From assembly GCF_000770675.1 (NCBI RefSeq), contig NZ_AVBG01000002.1:1-64000 (forward strand): 64,000 nucleotides of DNA. Reading direction: 5' to 3'. The notes under the pieces are model-generated. The model had not been told where the DNA came from, searched no databases, and saw nothing but the letters and a program-made list of their open reading frames with translations. The DNA is from Pontibacillus chungwhensis BH030062 (GTDB lineage: Bacteria > Bacillota > Bacilli > Bacillales > BH030062). Position 1 is the first letter of the stretch. Each line of letters opens with the position of its first letter. Positions 1 through 9,622 of this stretch are shown here, in pieces. The translations under genes and the position numbers were made by a program.

Positions 1-355
1 GTAAAAGTTCAATGAGCAGAAAGTGTAAAAATCAACTTGACGTTTACAACCTCTTATTTTCATTGATATTGAAGGAATGCACTAAATTAACTTACGAATT
101 CGCACTATATTTCTTATTGCAATTCTTCAGCATTCTTTCGTGGTTCGAAAATTATCATAAAGAATTATCGAGAAAACTACTGCCACTATAAAATAGAATA
201 GTATTGAAGGGAAATTGAAAGCTGAAAGTCAGGTTTATTGGTTTACCCCTCATATGATCATTACATTTCATTTGGTTCACATCTACAGCGAAGGAGACAT
301 GAGCATAAGAGAGCGACTTTCAAATTTACACTCTTTTTTATATTATAACTAATAT
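1..355. other. AT-rich flank without a recognisable gene
   Basis: No reading frame with a convincing ribosome binding site and no RNA gene is visible. The stretch lies downstream of the UPF0489 gene on the minus strand. I see no clear intrinsic terminator in it. Confidence 0.4.
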
Positions 356-1126
356 TTATACTTTAACACTCACACCTTCTTCCATAGATATTCCAGCGCT
401 CTCTATAAATAATTGAAGCAAGTGTCTCGCTTCAGGTTCTCCCCCACAATATAAGGGGGAAATTGCTACAGTAATTAGGTCCCATTTACAAGCGTTCATC
501 AGCTGTTCCAAAATACCCTTAACTTTATTATCCCGCATTAAGCTCGGTTCAAATAGATCGTCTGATTCGTTAAAGTAATCGAGATCAATATTCAGTATCT
601 TGGAATTATTTTGCGCAAGCTGATTGAATTCTCCTAAATCGAACTCATCAAAAGTGTAGACCCTCTTTACTTTTTCAATTTTTTCCTTAGGTATGTATTG
701 AAAAAAATCATCCTTTCTTGCTCCTTCATATTCCTCCTCTGCTAAAAGCCAATTGACTAAACTCTCCTGCTTATGAGGTGATATTATATACATTGAACCA
801 AGAGTCCCCCTAACAAAAGAGGGCCATATAAAGTTATCAATTGAAATTTTGCCGCTATAATCAGCCGACCTACGTTCTTCTTTTGATGCTATGAGGGAGA
901 TTAAATCTTCTTTGGTTTGAGCATCTTTCAAGCCATTAACATCAATTCTATCAGGTACGTCATCTAAATGATTATCAAAATGAAGTAAAGCGCTATCACC
1001 ATTAACATTTCCTTTTAACCTCTCGAATTCCCATGCAAAAAAAGCCCATGAGTGGTCATCCATTATATAAATACTTTTATCTTTAAAATAGATAACCCCA
1101 TCTAAATCATCACCTAAAACTTTCAT
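356..1126 (-). CDS. UPF0489 family protein, peptide-arginase-like
   Basis: The 256-residue product carries arginase-type metal motifs: HFDNHLDD at residues 49-56 (the D-x-H-x-D pattern) and NIDLDYF around 179-185, plus a C-terminal CGGEPEARH segment typical of UPF0489. UPF0489 includes the peptide arginase OspR, which converts arginine to ornithine in ribosomal peptides; that this copy does so is inference. The start at 1126 is chosen because an AAGGTG ribosome site lies 7 bases upstream; a longer frame to 1210 only adds codons from a transposase remnant. No RiPP precursor or other maturase is visible nearby. The 5' side is a recombination scar, so the native promoter may be lost. Confidence 0.7.
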   Translation of the reverse strand: MKVLGDDLDGVIYFKDKSIYIMDDHSWAFFAWEFERLKGNVNGDSALLHFDNHLDDVPDRIDVNGLKDAQTKEDLISLIASKEERRSADYSGKISIDNFIWPSFVRGTLGSMYIISPHKQESLVNWLLAEEEYEGARKDDFFQYIPKEKIEKVKRVYTFDEFDLGEFNQLAQNNSKILNIDLDYFNESDDLFEPSLMRDNKVKGILEQLMNACKWDLITVAISPLYCGGEPEARHLLQLFIESAGISMEEGVSVKV

Positions 1127-1129
1127 CAT

Positions 1130-1302
1130 TTCACACCTTTTTCCAAGATTCGACACTGTTTTCCCGTTAATACCTTGATGTGTGCGATCATTGTTGTAGG
1201 TCTCGCCCATGCCTTAGCGTATTTTAAAAAGTCACGAATATGTGCCTTAGCTCTTTGAAGTGCTAGTTCACCGTGGCCACTAAGACTGTGTATGTTCTTG
1301 AT
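1130..1302 (-). pseudogene. Recombination scar: fragment of a 9623-type gene joined to a transposase 3' end
   Basis: Read on the minus strand, about 1302-1206 encodes a piece closely matching residues about 75-112 of the protein at 9623-10123 (shared ELALQRAKAH and FLKYAKAWAR), with high nucleotide identity as well. It is followed directly by bases matching the 3' end of the transposase at 11415-12497 (shared YNNDRTHQGIN). Everything that would lie between the two segments is missing. Both fragments keep the order and orientation of the intact locus near 9.6-12.5 kb. The scar begins immediately after the HNH gene stop codon. Confidence 0.75.
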
Positions 1303-1303
1303 A

Positions 1304-2839
1304 TTACTTTAGAAAATAAGATTCTTCCCCCAACTGCCATCTTTTAGCTATTTCATTACCATTAATGACGTTTAAATAATCTATTTCGGTTTCTTGCAGA
1401 TCATTATTTGGTTCAATCATAACTTCTCCCAATGCAATTCTAATATTACCCTCTTCATAAAGATAGTCGCATCCAAATAGACACAACGGAAATACGATAT
1501 GAGGATCAGTTCGTTCTGATTCAGAACAATCTTTTCTTTTTTTCTTATGTGCAGCCACTAATGATCTCACAGAGAATTTCCTTCCACAAATTGCACATGT
1601 TTCAGTATTTTTATTCTTAAAAAGCATGTTCCTTAAAATTTGCTGCTCCTGTCTTACCATTTCATTATATGGCTTATCTGTTTTTCCATTTAGTTCTTTT
1701 AATTTATCTTTATACAAACTATATTCAATCATTTTATCGTTAGTTGATGATTCATTAAAGTTACTAACTAGAATGAATTGATAATTTCCTCTACCTTTGC
1801 TCTCATCAATATAGATAAAGGGGGAACTAAATAAAACTTTATCATAATATGCCTTAGTATATTCTTTACGCTCTAAATAAGATCTCACTTCAGTATATGT
1901 AATAGTATTTCGACCAATATTCTTGTAAAAATCGAGTATGTCCTTTTCAATTAGGTCTAATTTCTTTGGTTCTAAATCTAGAAAGGCATTACCACCTTGT
2001 ATGCTCATATATGTTGAATTATGTATATAAATTTCAATAATTTCTTTTGATGGTGGTTCTAGTGTGAGTGTTCTTTTTGATATATATTTGTAAATTAGTT
2101 CAACTAAAATGTAAATAGGTATGTTTTTTGTAATATTACAAGTCTTTCCCAACATATTTTTAATTACATTACTTCGGTTCTCAAACAAATAAAAATATTG
2201 ATTTTCATTTGATTGATTGACCCAGGAGTATTCGGAATGCGATATAAGTTTTTTTATAATAGGCAAATAACTTCCATTTAAATTTTCATTTTCAAAAACA
2301 TCATACAAATTACAAATCCCATGCATTCCAGGGTAAGTTTTTATTCGTTGGTACATCTCTAGTAATAATTTTTGCTCACCTTCATGTGTTAATAGAAGTT
2401 GTTTACCCTCTTCAATATCTGTATTAGTTGGCTTTCTTAAATCTACATTATACAATTCAAATTCCTTACAAAGGTTAAAAGTATGAAGTAGTTGTAATAA
2501 ACCTACTATTTTAGTTTCTTTTGACAACAAACTAGACTCTACTAAACTTTCCATTAGTTCATCAACAAAAATAACTCCTTTCTTTTTAATAAAGTTAGCA
2601 ATTTGAGATAATTCCGCCATATCTTCAAGGCTCACTTTATCTCTAAACTTACCATTAATAATCTGACGAACTCTTTCTCTTGAACTAATTCCAAATTTAT
2701 CTGCAACTGATTGATATGTAGGTAGCAACTGTGAACCTAAACCATAATATGTTTGGACAATGTTGATGTCTCTTTCCATATTGGGTCCAGTTCGATTTTT
2801 TTCTTTAATAATCCATTTAACTTTATCTGCTAGTAGCAA
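1304..2839 (-). CDS. HNH-type nuclease with N-terminal sigma-70 region-4-like HTH
   Basis: A 511-residue protein. Residues about 38-62 (TYQSVADKFGISSRERVRQI) look like the helix-turn-helix of sigma-70 region 4. The C-terminus has a zinc/HNH-like cluster: C415-x2-C418, H431, C438, H447 and C453-x3-C457, followed by GNIRI. This suggests a DNA-binding protein with a nuclease-like tail. The middle (about 80-390) is unrecognised. Translation probably starts at TTG 2839, behind GGGGGAGAG. It lies about 300 bp downstream of a broken UvrD-type helicase on the same strand, so the two may once have formed a DNA-processing or defence module (inference). The 3' end abuts a recombination scar. Confidence 0.55.
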   Translation of the reverse strand: MLLADKVKWIIKEKNRTGPNMERDINIVQTYYGLGSQLLPTYQSVADKFGISSRERVRQIINGKFRDKVSLEDMAELSQIANFIKKKGVIFVDELMESLVESSLLSKETKIVGLLQLLHTFNLCKEFELYNVDLRKPTNTDIEEGKQLLLTHEGEQKLLLEMYQRIKTYPGMHGICNLYDVFENENLNGSYLPIIKKLISHSEYSWVNQSNENQYFYLFENRSNVIKNMLGKTCNITKNIPIYILVELIYKYISKRTLTLEPPSKEIIEIYIHNSTYMSIQGGNAFLDLEPKKLDLIEKDILDFYKNIGRNTITYTEVRSYLERKEYTKAYYDKVLFSSPFIYIDESKGRGNYQFILVSNFNESSTNDKMIEYSLYKDKLKELNGKTDKPYNEMVRQEQQILRNMLFKNKNTETCAICGRKFSVRSLVAAHKKKRKDCSESERTDPHIVFPLCLFGCDYLYEEGNIRIALGEVMIEPNNDLQETEIDYLNVINGNEIAKRWQLGEESYFLK

Positions 2840-3137
2840 GTTTACTCTCCCCCGATAATGTCTATTAAATTCTTAAATCAGATAAAACGATTATATTTCG
2901 CCATATTATTTCTAAATTTATTCAATTAATGAATATTGGTACATCAAGATTTTATTGTAGTAAATTTTTTTACTCAATAGTATTAGGATAAGGCTTCTTT
3001 CTATTCCAATCAGAAATACTCGTAAAAATTAATCTTAGTGTATCTTTAATAAATTTATAAGAAGAAGTTACCAGTCATGACCATACCACTACCTCCTCCC
3101 TAAAATTCACATTCCTTCTTCTCTTCAAAATCACCAC

Positions 3138-6124
3138 TTATAATCTAGATAAATTCTGCTTACTTTTACATCTTGGATAATTAGTGCAACCATAAAACTC
3201 ACCATAAGGCCCACTCCGCACTACCATATAGCCCTTACAATTTGAACATATTACTTGATCATTTATCACTCTGACATCATTAATTGTATGATCGCAATTA
3301 GGATAGTTACTGCAACCAATAAACTGTCTCTTATGCATGACATTTTCTCGAGTTACGAGATAACCCTGGACACACTTAGGACATTTAGGGTTTTTTGTTA
3401 AAGTTACTCTATCGCTCACCAACTCTTGTCCAACCTTCTGCTTATCTATCAACTCTTTCACAAAAATTGATTCATTAGCTTCTGGAGCTAAAATAAACGT
3501 TTTGTTCCTGGTTCTAGTAAGAGCTACATAAAATAATCTGCGTTCTTCAGCGAAATTGTATTGATCTTGATCTGTTAGTACTAAGGACAATAAAGGGTCA
3601 TCCAATATGCGATTCGGGAAACCTAATAAATCATTTTTGCCGTTTAAAATAATTACATTATCTGCTTCTAACCCTTTAGATTTGTGTACCGTTAAAAAGA
3701 ACATAGCTAATTTAGGATACTTACTATAAGTTAGTTTATTATCCCTTGTAACTCTAAAACCTGAGTATTGATTTAAGAACTTGATATCATCATTTGTTCT
3801 TCCAAGTAGCATAATTTCAGTATCTTCACCATAATGTTCAACTATTTGTTCTATAACTTTAATAACAGCATCTACTTGGTCAGTTCCTTTATCTTTTGAA
3901 TATTGGCCATTATATTTAATTACCTTTAGAGGAGTTTGTTCACTTTTAGATGACTTTAAGTTCTTTCTTATCTGCTGGTTGTTTTGCATTATGAACTTAC
4001 CAGCAACGTCAATAAGCTCTTGAGAGTTACGATATGTATTTTCGATTTTTAACATTTCACTAAACCCAAAGTATTGCTTAAAGCTTGTAAACAGACTTAA
4101 ATCAGAACCTGCAAAGCGGAATATCGATTGCCAGTCATCTCCAACAGCCATTACTTTAGCATTAGTTATCTTCTTGATAGAATCTATTAGGTTAAACCGA
4201 CTCACAGATATGTCTTGATACTCATCGATGATGATGTATTTATACGGGAACATTATTCCAAATGAGTTCACAAAATCTGTAGCTTCATTAATCATATCGT
4301 TAAAATCTATCTGATTTTGTTCTTTTAAAACACTCTGGTAATATTCATAAACGGGTTTTACAATATCAATAAATAAATTTGTCCTATGATATGTAAAACT
4401 GTGATCTTTAGGAGCTAGTTTCTTTAATTCATCAAATTTCTCATAATTAAAGCCGTTAGATTTAAGTTAATGAATGTAGATACAAAATACACGAATTCAG
4501 TGAAATGATTGGAATTTTCGGTATCGTAAATTCGATTGAAAATATCAATGAAATCTACTTCTTGAAACTTCACATCAGCTTTCAACAATTTTTGACGTAA
4601 CGTATCTAAAAGGGCTCCCTCTTTTGTTAAATATGAAAACGTCTCAATTAATGTTGTTCCGTTCTGAGCGTGTACTTGTCTCTTCCATTGAACACCTTCC
4701 AAATACTCTTGCTAATAATAATCGTTCAGCCATGGAGCGCGATTTTCCTCATTTAATCCAAAATGTTCAATGTAAATATCAAAATCAGGGAGATAAAAAT
4801 CTGGTTTGTATTGCCTTCTATTAGAATTAGCGGTGTTGTGTTTATAAGGTTCTTCATACTTATATGTGATACCATTTAAGAATAGAAAGTTTGCGATCAT
4901 AACTTCTTCAAGACTTTTAACTTTTTCGCCACTTAAAGTCTTTTTATATCCTTTAAGCCTACGTGAACTTTCATCAATAAAATTGTCTTGTTCATATTTA
5001 CTTTTAAGTGTTTCAAAGTCTACTTGTTTATAGTGGTCATAGCACTCACCCAAGTTTTGAAATTCACCCATGTCTTTAGGTACATTGATATAGTAACCAA
5101 AATACTCAATAATTCTCTTTAACTGCTCTGGGTTATCATATAGGTTACTTTCAAAATATTGATTTATTATTTTTCTAGGCTCATCTTGAACATCTGGTTT
5201 ATTATTTGTAAACTTACCTATAATGTTCATACCTAACTTATGGAAAGTACTAGCTACGACATTGATATTAAGCCTCTTACTAATTCTCTCTTCCATTTCA
5301 CCTGCAGCTTTTTTTGTAAAGGTAACCAACAAAATCTCTTCTGGTTTTATGCCTTTCTTTTCTACTAGATATTTTACTTTTCCTGAGATTGTTAATGTTT
5401 TTCCCGCACCTGCACCAGCGACTACTAAATTGTGGTCTTCATCAACAACAACGGCTTTTCTTTGTTGTTGATCTAAAGATTTACCATCTACATTGCTGAA
5501 TAATCCTTTATTTACTATTAATTGCTCTTTAACATATTCTTTATTCCATATACTCACGAGTGAGGATAAATTAGAATATAATTTTAAGAACTTCTCAACA
5601 TCGCTATTTAAATACTTAGTATCCTTGAAGAAGTTAAAAATGTTTTCAAATTGATCGTTAATATTCTGCATTGATGAATTAGTGAAATAATCTTGTCTAA
5701 GACGTGCTATCTCATTATGAAAACTTTCCACATCGTCATAATATGGCTTCAAAGCCTGGTTAATATATTTAACTTTTTCTATTAAACTTTCCAACTCATC
5801 ATTGTATTTGTTGCTTAATTCTATGTATGTATTCTTTAAATAAATAATATTATTTGGAATATTCTCCACTGATAAATTTTTAGCCACTTGTTGAGCCTTA
5901 GTATGAAATGCAAAACAATCCCTATGCTCTATGTAATTTATTGTAGAGCTATGTTCTTCCTTTACCCCTTCTATGTAGTCCTTTGAAATCATAATTTTTG
6001 TGTCTTGTATTTCTGCTTGTCTTTCTTTTAATTCATTTATCTTCTTTTCCAAATCTTTTAAGTTTCGTTTTATTTGAGGTGAATATATTAAAAATCTAAA
6101 CAGTACATATAGCTTTTCAAGCAC
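3138..6124 (-). pseudogene. UvrD/HelD-type helicase with PD-(D/E)XK insert and topoisomerase zinc ribbons, interrupted
   Basis: An SF1 helicase of about 990 codons split into three frames. Segment one (6124-4712, GTG start behind AAAGGAGGG) has a coiled-coil N-terminus, Walker A AGAGAGKT at residues 236-243, and an inserted nuclease-like element (SLEE, then KPDFYLPDFDIYIEHFG). It stops at an in-frame TAG (4712-4714). The second segment continues in the same frame (YLEGVQWKRQ) to about 4465, where one missing base shifts the frame. The third carries Walker B (IIIDEYQD), helicase motifs (VHKSKGLEADNVI, VALTRTRN) and two C-terminal zinc ribbons (CPKC...CSNYPNC, CSNC...CTNYPRC). Two independent lesions indicate a pseudogene; a sequencing error could explain at most one. 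Confidence 0.85.
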
Positions 6125-6291
6125 ATTAATCCCTCCTTTCTATAGTAGTTCAAAAATTCCAACTATTTCTATTTTACCACTTATAGTAGATGGATTCTAT
6201 CTCAGCTATATTCTATTTATTACTTTAGCCTTAGTCATTTAAATTAATATATATGATACCTTGATGCATACTTTGGGTTAAAGTATAATCC

Positions 6292-6324
6292 AAAAAAAAA
6301 GCAAATTCCTTTTCGGAAAATGCT
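6292..6324 (-). terminator. Intrinsic terminator (minus strand)
   Basis: Stem AGCAAATTCC (6300-6309) / GGAAAATGCT (6315-6324) with two mismatches, followed on the minus strand by a nine-base T run. It lies about 290 bp downstream of the nuclease lipoprotein gene. Confidence 0.55.
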
Positions 6325-6613
6325 CTTTCCTCTTTAACTAACGCACCTAGTAGTCTTTATAAAATGTCATGGTAATTCAAGTAATCTTGAACAAACATCC
6401 TCTAATCACTTTTTCTTTTAAACCCCACTGCTTCCTTAGTGAAGAATAGCGCAAAGTTAAAACAATCGCACCTGTCAGTGAAAAAATTTAATTCTCAACA
6501 TAAAAATTCAAATGATATAAGCCTTTTTCTATAGGTGTCCATGTAAAAACACCGTTTCACAAGTTGCTATAAATCATCCAAAAAATATATTTTTGTCTCC
6601 AGGATCTAGAAGC

Positions 6614-7564
6614 TTACTCTCCAACCATCCCATCTCCATCATTATCACGCATATAGTGATATAACCAATGATCACTCATTATCGGCATACTAAAACCAGC
6701 TGCTTTTGCTTCTTTAATGGTCACTTGTCCGTTACCATTAGTATCAATAGTAGAAATATCACGTTCTGTGTTTGAACTCGTTGAATCATAAGACTCACTT
6801 TCTGTTAAACCGAGTGATTCGTTTACTTCATCAGGATTTACATTTTCAAATGTATCAACGATTTCGTTACCCATTAAAGTATAAGTATACTTATAGCTTG
6901 AGGGTATCTGTGTTTCCGTATTAGGATATGTGATGATGGCTTCAAAATTCGTGGCTCCACCAGCTTTTCGAATGGAGTCTTCCATGTAGGCTTGATCTCC
7001 ATGTCGGTTGAGCGTACTTTCTTGTGGGGTAATATTATAAGCATTCGATACCCCTCCAAGAGAATCAGCAATAACATGCCCTTCATCTAAAACGTCACTT
7101 TCCACACCAGGAACCTTCGCCTCATCAGAATAGTACCGGCCTGACGATAATACAGGTTCCTTATTGTCATCTTGTAAAATGATTTCATCTGCAACGACAC
7201 GTACTAGTTGCCCATGCTCATTCGTAAAAGCCCAATATTCACGGTCGCCATAACCAATATCAACAACAACTTTGGATTCGCGATGCCCAGATAAATCACC
7301 ACCATCAACTTCAATAAGTTTGTATCCTGAAAAAAGATCATCATTTGTTTCGGTTGGCGTTTCATTTACTGATGATTCATCAGCACTCGCAGTGGTGGAA
7401 TCTTCTTTCTCTTCTTGTTCTTCTTGTTCTTCGTTTTTATCTGCATTAACCGTAACTGCTTCTTGTGAACTTGTTTCTTTATCTGCAGTGAATGTATCTT
7501 CTACTTCAGTACAACCAACCATAAAGATGACCGTTAAAAATAAAACAAAATACCTCATTTTCAT
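6614..7564 (-). CDS. Secreted DNA/RNA non-specific endonuclease lipoprotein with EF-hand tail
   Basis: The 316-residue product has a lipoprotein signal (lipobox VGC, Cys18), an acidic linker (about 25-75), a non-specific nuclease core and a calcium-binding tail. The core shows DEGHVIAD (His163 as probable general base) with N174/N177, Q181 and N186 in the usual order for the Endonuclea_NS_2 type. The tail has two EF-hand-like loops, DTNGNGQVTIKE and DNDGDGMVGE, an excalibur-like arrangement. It probably degrades extracellular nucleic acid in a salt- and calcium-dependent way, anchored outside the membrane (inference). The ribosome site AGGAGAG precedes the ATG. It is a single-gene transcript. 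Confidence 0.8.
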   Translation of the reverse strand: MKMRYFVLFLTVIFMVGCTEVEDTFTADKETSSQEAVTVNADKNEEQEEQEEKEDSTTASADESSVNETPTETNDDLFSGYKLIEVDGGDLSGHRESKVVVDIGYGDREYWAFTNEHGQLVRVVADEIILQDDNKEPVLSSGRYYSDEAKVPGVESDVLDEGHVIADSLGGVSNAYNITPQESTLNRHGDQAYMEDSIRKAGGATNFEAIITYPNTETQIPSSYKYTYTLMGNEIVDTFENVNPDEVNESLGLTESESYDSTSSNTERDISTIDTNGNGQVTIKEAKAAGFSMPIMSDHWLYHYMRDNDGDGMVGE

Positions 7565-8222
7565 TTTAGGACTCTCCTATAATAGTTTCATATTGTTCAT
7601 TCTAAAAAACTCGGGATGTTAAAATAGGTTTACTTAAGGGTAGTTCCAATTACTTTACGAACTTCAGCATTATCAACCTCATCCCCTTTTTTCTTAGATA
7701 GGTGAAGAACTGAATTATCATAATCATTAATTACATTTTACCACATAATGTTATAAATCCTTTGATTTTAGCATGTTAAAAACAAGTGAACTAGCACCTT
7801 AATTCGTGCGATAACAATAACTGTTATAGGTGGAATATTTGATATAAATAGGACGGCACACGTTAGACCTATCTAATATGTGCCGTCCTATTTCATCGAT
7901 TTTAACTAATGCTCCGTTAGTTATATTACCCCCATTGTGTTTTGTACTTCACAACCTAATAAATGTCCTTAAACATAAGCTTTTCAATTTAGAGGAATTA
8001 AGATAGAAGGGGCGAATAAAATCAAAAATAAGCATTTATTTTTTAAGTTCAATATAGTCTAAATACTTATTTTGTTGTAAATTATTTAACGTTCTCAAAG
8101 ATAATATAAAAATCTTTTAGAAATTACTGAGGATACATCCACACTTAAAATGAACGGTACAGTAATCAAGCCATGAAACACGTAGGTGAAAATTAAAAAA
8201 TTCATTATTTTAGGAGGATATT
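7565..8222. other. 658-bp intergenic region with a 15-bp perfect hairpin and a coding remnant
   Basis: A perfect 15-bp inverted repeat (AAATAGGACGGCACA, 7846-7860 and 7879-7893) encloses an 18-base loop. It could be a bidirectional terminator or an insertion end. On the minus strand 7734-7630 reads as 34 codons (containing HLSKKKGDEVDNAEVRKVIG) up to a TAA but has no start codon, suggesting the tail of a lost gene. Nothing else is recognisable. Confidence 0.4.
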
Positions 8223-8666
8223 ATGAACTCAACTCTCATTTTTATGGGTATTGCGACTATTGTTGTACTTATTACAATTTTCATTCTAAAGAATGGTGAA
8301 CGTAATGATAAGAAAGATTATAAAACTCTTGAAGAAAACGAGTCTTTAAAAGATAAAGAAGAAACTAAAATTGAGGTCATGAATACCGAAACAAATTTCC
8401 CAGAATCTGAAGAAAATGTAATAGCAAAATTATTATTAGCAATAGGTATTATACAGATTGTTGCGGGATTTATTTGTGGAATTGTCTTTAGTCAAGGAGA
8501 AGCTGAAGGCGCATTCGACCATGAAACACAGTTTAATTTTACAATCTTCTTCACATGGTTTTTAAGTACATTAGTATCTGGAGTGTTGATTATTGGATTT
8601 TCAGAGGTCGTACGATTATTACATGATATAAATAAAAAAACAGGCAGCTATACAAAATTAGAGTAG
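8223..8666 (+). CDS. Small membrane protein of unknown function
   Basis: 147 residues with a good AGGAGG ribosome site. One hydrophobic segment lies at about 3-22, then a charged, Glu/Lys-rich cytoplasmic or linker segment (about 24-64), then two more hydrophobic segments at about 66-88 and 104-127. I do not recognise the family. It stands alone between a large intergenic region and the converging YolD cassette, so context gives no functional clue. Confidence 0.6.
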   Translation: MNSTLIFMGIATIVVLITIFILKNGERNDKKDYKTLEENESLKDKEETKIEVMNTETNFPESEENVIAKLLLAIGIIQIVAGFICGIVFSQGEAEGAFDHETQFNFTIFFTWFLSTLVSGVLIIGFSEVVRLLHDINKKTGSYTKLE

Positions 8667-8805
8667 GATTAATTTAATAAACTTTCATTATCTATAACTT
8701 CTTCAAACCAATGACTTAAATGCCAAACATGGTGTTTAATGTACGATGTTGTATGATACCTCTAGCGCTAATATCCAATAACCGAGGAAAAAAAGCAAGA
8801 AAAAG

Positions 8806-8831
8806 AGACCAAATCATACGTGATTTGGTCT
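8806..8831 (-). terminator. Terminator of the YolD cassette
   Basis: Perfect 11-bp stem AGACCAAATCA / TGATTTGGTCT with a 4-base loop. On the minus strand it is followed by a T-rich run. Confidence 0.75.
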
Positions 8832-8902
8832 GCTAATTAGGTTGCTATTTCGAATATTTCCCCACAAAAACAAACTACTTTGACTTAGACCTGTTTTCTA
8901 AT

Positions 8903-9247
8903 TTATATAATATACAGCTCTAATATATCCACGAACATAATATTAATGCTTTCTTTTGAACGAATAGCTCTACCAACTAACTTCCCGGCCGTCGTATCAA
9001 TATCTAACACTTTAATTTTATCAGAAGTATAATTAGTTCCATTGTGAAATTTTACTTCAACAGTTAGATCATCTTTAAAGGCTAACCTCAACTTTAAGTC
9101 AATCTCCGCAGCTTGATCTTCGGCAAGTAACCCTTTCTCTACACGCTCATCCTCTTTCCATACTTTTTTTAACATCTCTACATGCTCTGGAAGCATTAAC
9201 GAAGTCCATTTAATGGTCCCTCTATCTCGTAATCGGTCGTCAGTCAT
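8903..9247 (-). CDS. YolD-like protein
   Basis: 114 residues with the YolD-like signature: DRGTIKWTSLMLPEH near the N-terminus, then a conserved segment of KVLDIDTTAGKL type. YolD-like genes usually sit with Y-family DNA polymerases (UvrX/YqjW) in SOS-controlled operons of Bacillus. Here the gene is second in a two-gene unit, three bases after the preceding small gene, behind AAGGTGGG. No polymerase gene is present. Its role is probably accessory to SOS mutagenesis; the biochemical function is not established. Confidence 0.8.
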   Translation of the reverse strand: MTDDRLRDRGTIKWTSLMLPEHVEMLKKVWKEDERVEKGLLAEDQAAEIDLKLRLAFKDDLTVEVKFHNGTNYTSDKIKVLDIDTTAGKLVGRAIRSKESINIMFVDILELYII

Positions 9248-9249
9248 GG

Positions 9250-9462
9250 TTATCCCACCTTCTTCCGGATAGGACCAATGGAAAGAATACTGCTACGGTT
9301 AAACTTCCTTACCTTTTTTCGATTATAACAATAAGCTAAGATATACGCCTCTCCTGCATTCAGGATCCTTATATTCCTCTGAGAAAGTTGGCCATCTTTT
9401 GATAAGTAAATCATTTCAAGTGTCTCTCGATTTTGTTTTGCGTTTTCTAGCATTCCATCCAT
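9250..9462 (-). CDS. Small WYL-like protein, first gene of the YolD unit
   Basis: 70 residues from the ATG at 9462, spaced about 6 bases from AAGGAGGG; an upstream ATG at 9468 overlaps that site. The pattern MIYLSKDGQLSQRNIRIL ... YILAYCYNRKKVRKF ... ILSI resembles a stand-alone WYL-type SH3-like fold, often found beside yolD in Bacillaceae. WYL domains bind nucleic acid or nucleotide ligands in regulators; the function of such a minimal version is unknown. A LexA-like box lies just upstream, so SOS induction is likely. Confidence 0.6.
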   Translation of the reverse strand: MDGMLENAKQNRETLEMIYLSKDGQLSQRNIRILNAGEAYILAYCYNRKKVRKFNRSSILSIGPIRKKVG

Positions 9463-9487
9463 GGTCATCCCTCCTTACACAATTATA

Positions 9488-9501
9488 CGAACATTTGTTC
9501 T
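9488..9501 (-). promoter_or_regulatory. LexA (SOS) box
   Basis: CGAACATTTGTTCT fits the Bacillus LexA operator pattern CGAAC-N4-GTTCG with one mismatch. It lies 26 bases upstream of the YolD-unit start codon, in the intergenic region shared with the divergent gene at 9623. Confidence 0.75.
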
Positions 9502-9622
9502 CATTATAACCATAATTGCTTAAAATTAAAATACAGTTTTTCAATTTCTGCACAATTCCAATATATTGAAGGGGATTTAAATATTAAAGAAGAAACATTT
9601 CGGTAAGGAGGGATACTGACCA

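Noticed and set aside
4624-4824. 66-codon plus-strand ORF inside the helicase
   Set aside because: Antisense shadow of the broken helicase gene with no independent evidence.
3138-6124. Programmed frameshift or recoding in the helicase
   Set aside because: A TAG stop and a separate shift about 250 bases apart, with no slippery heptamer or stimulatory structure seen; mutation is simpler.
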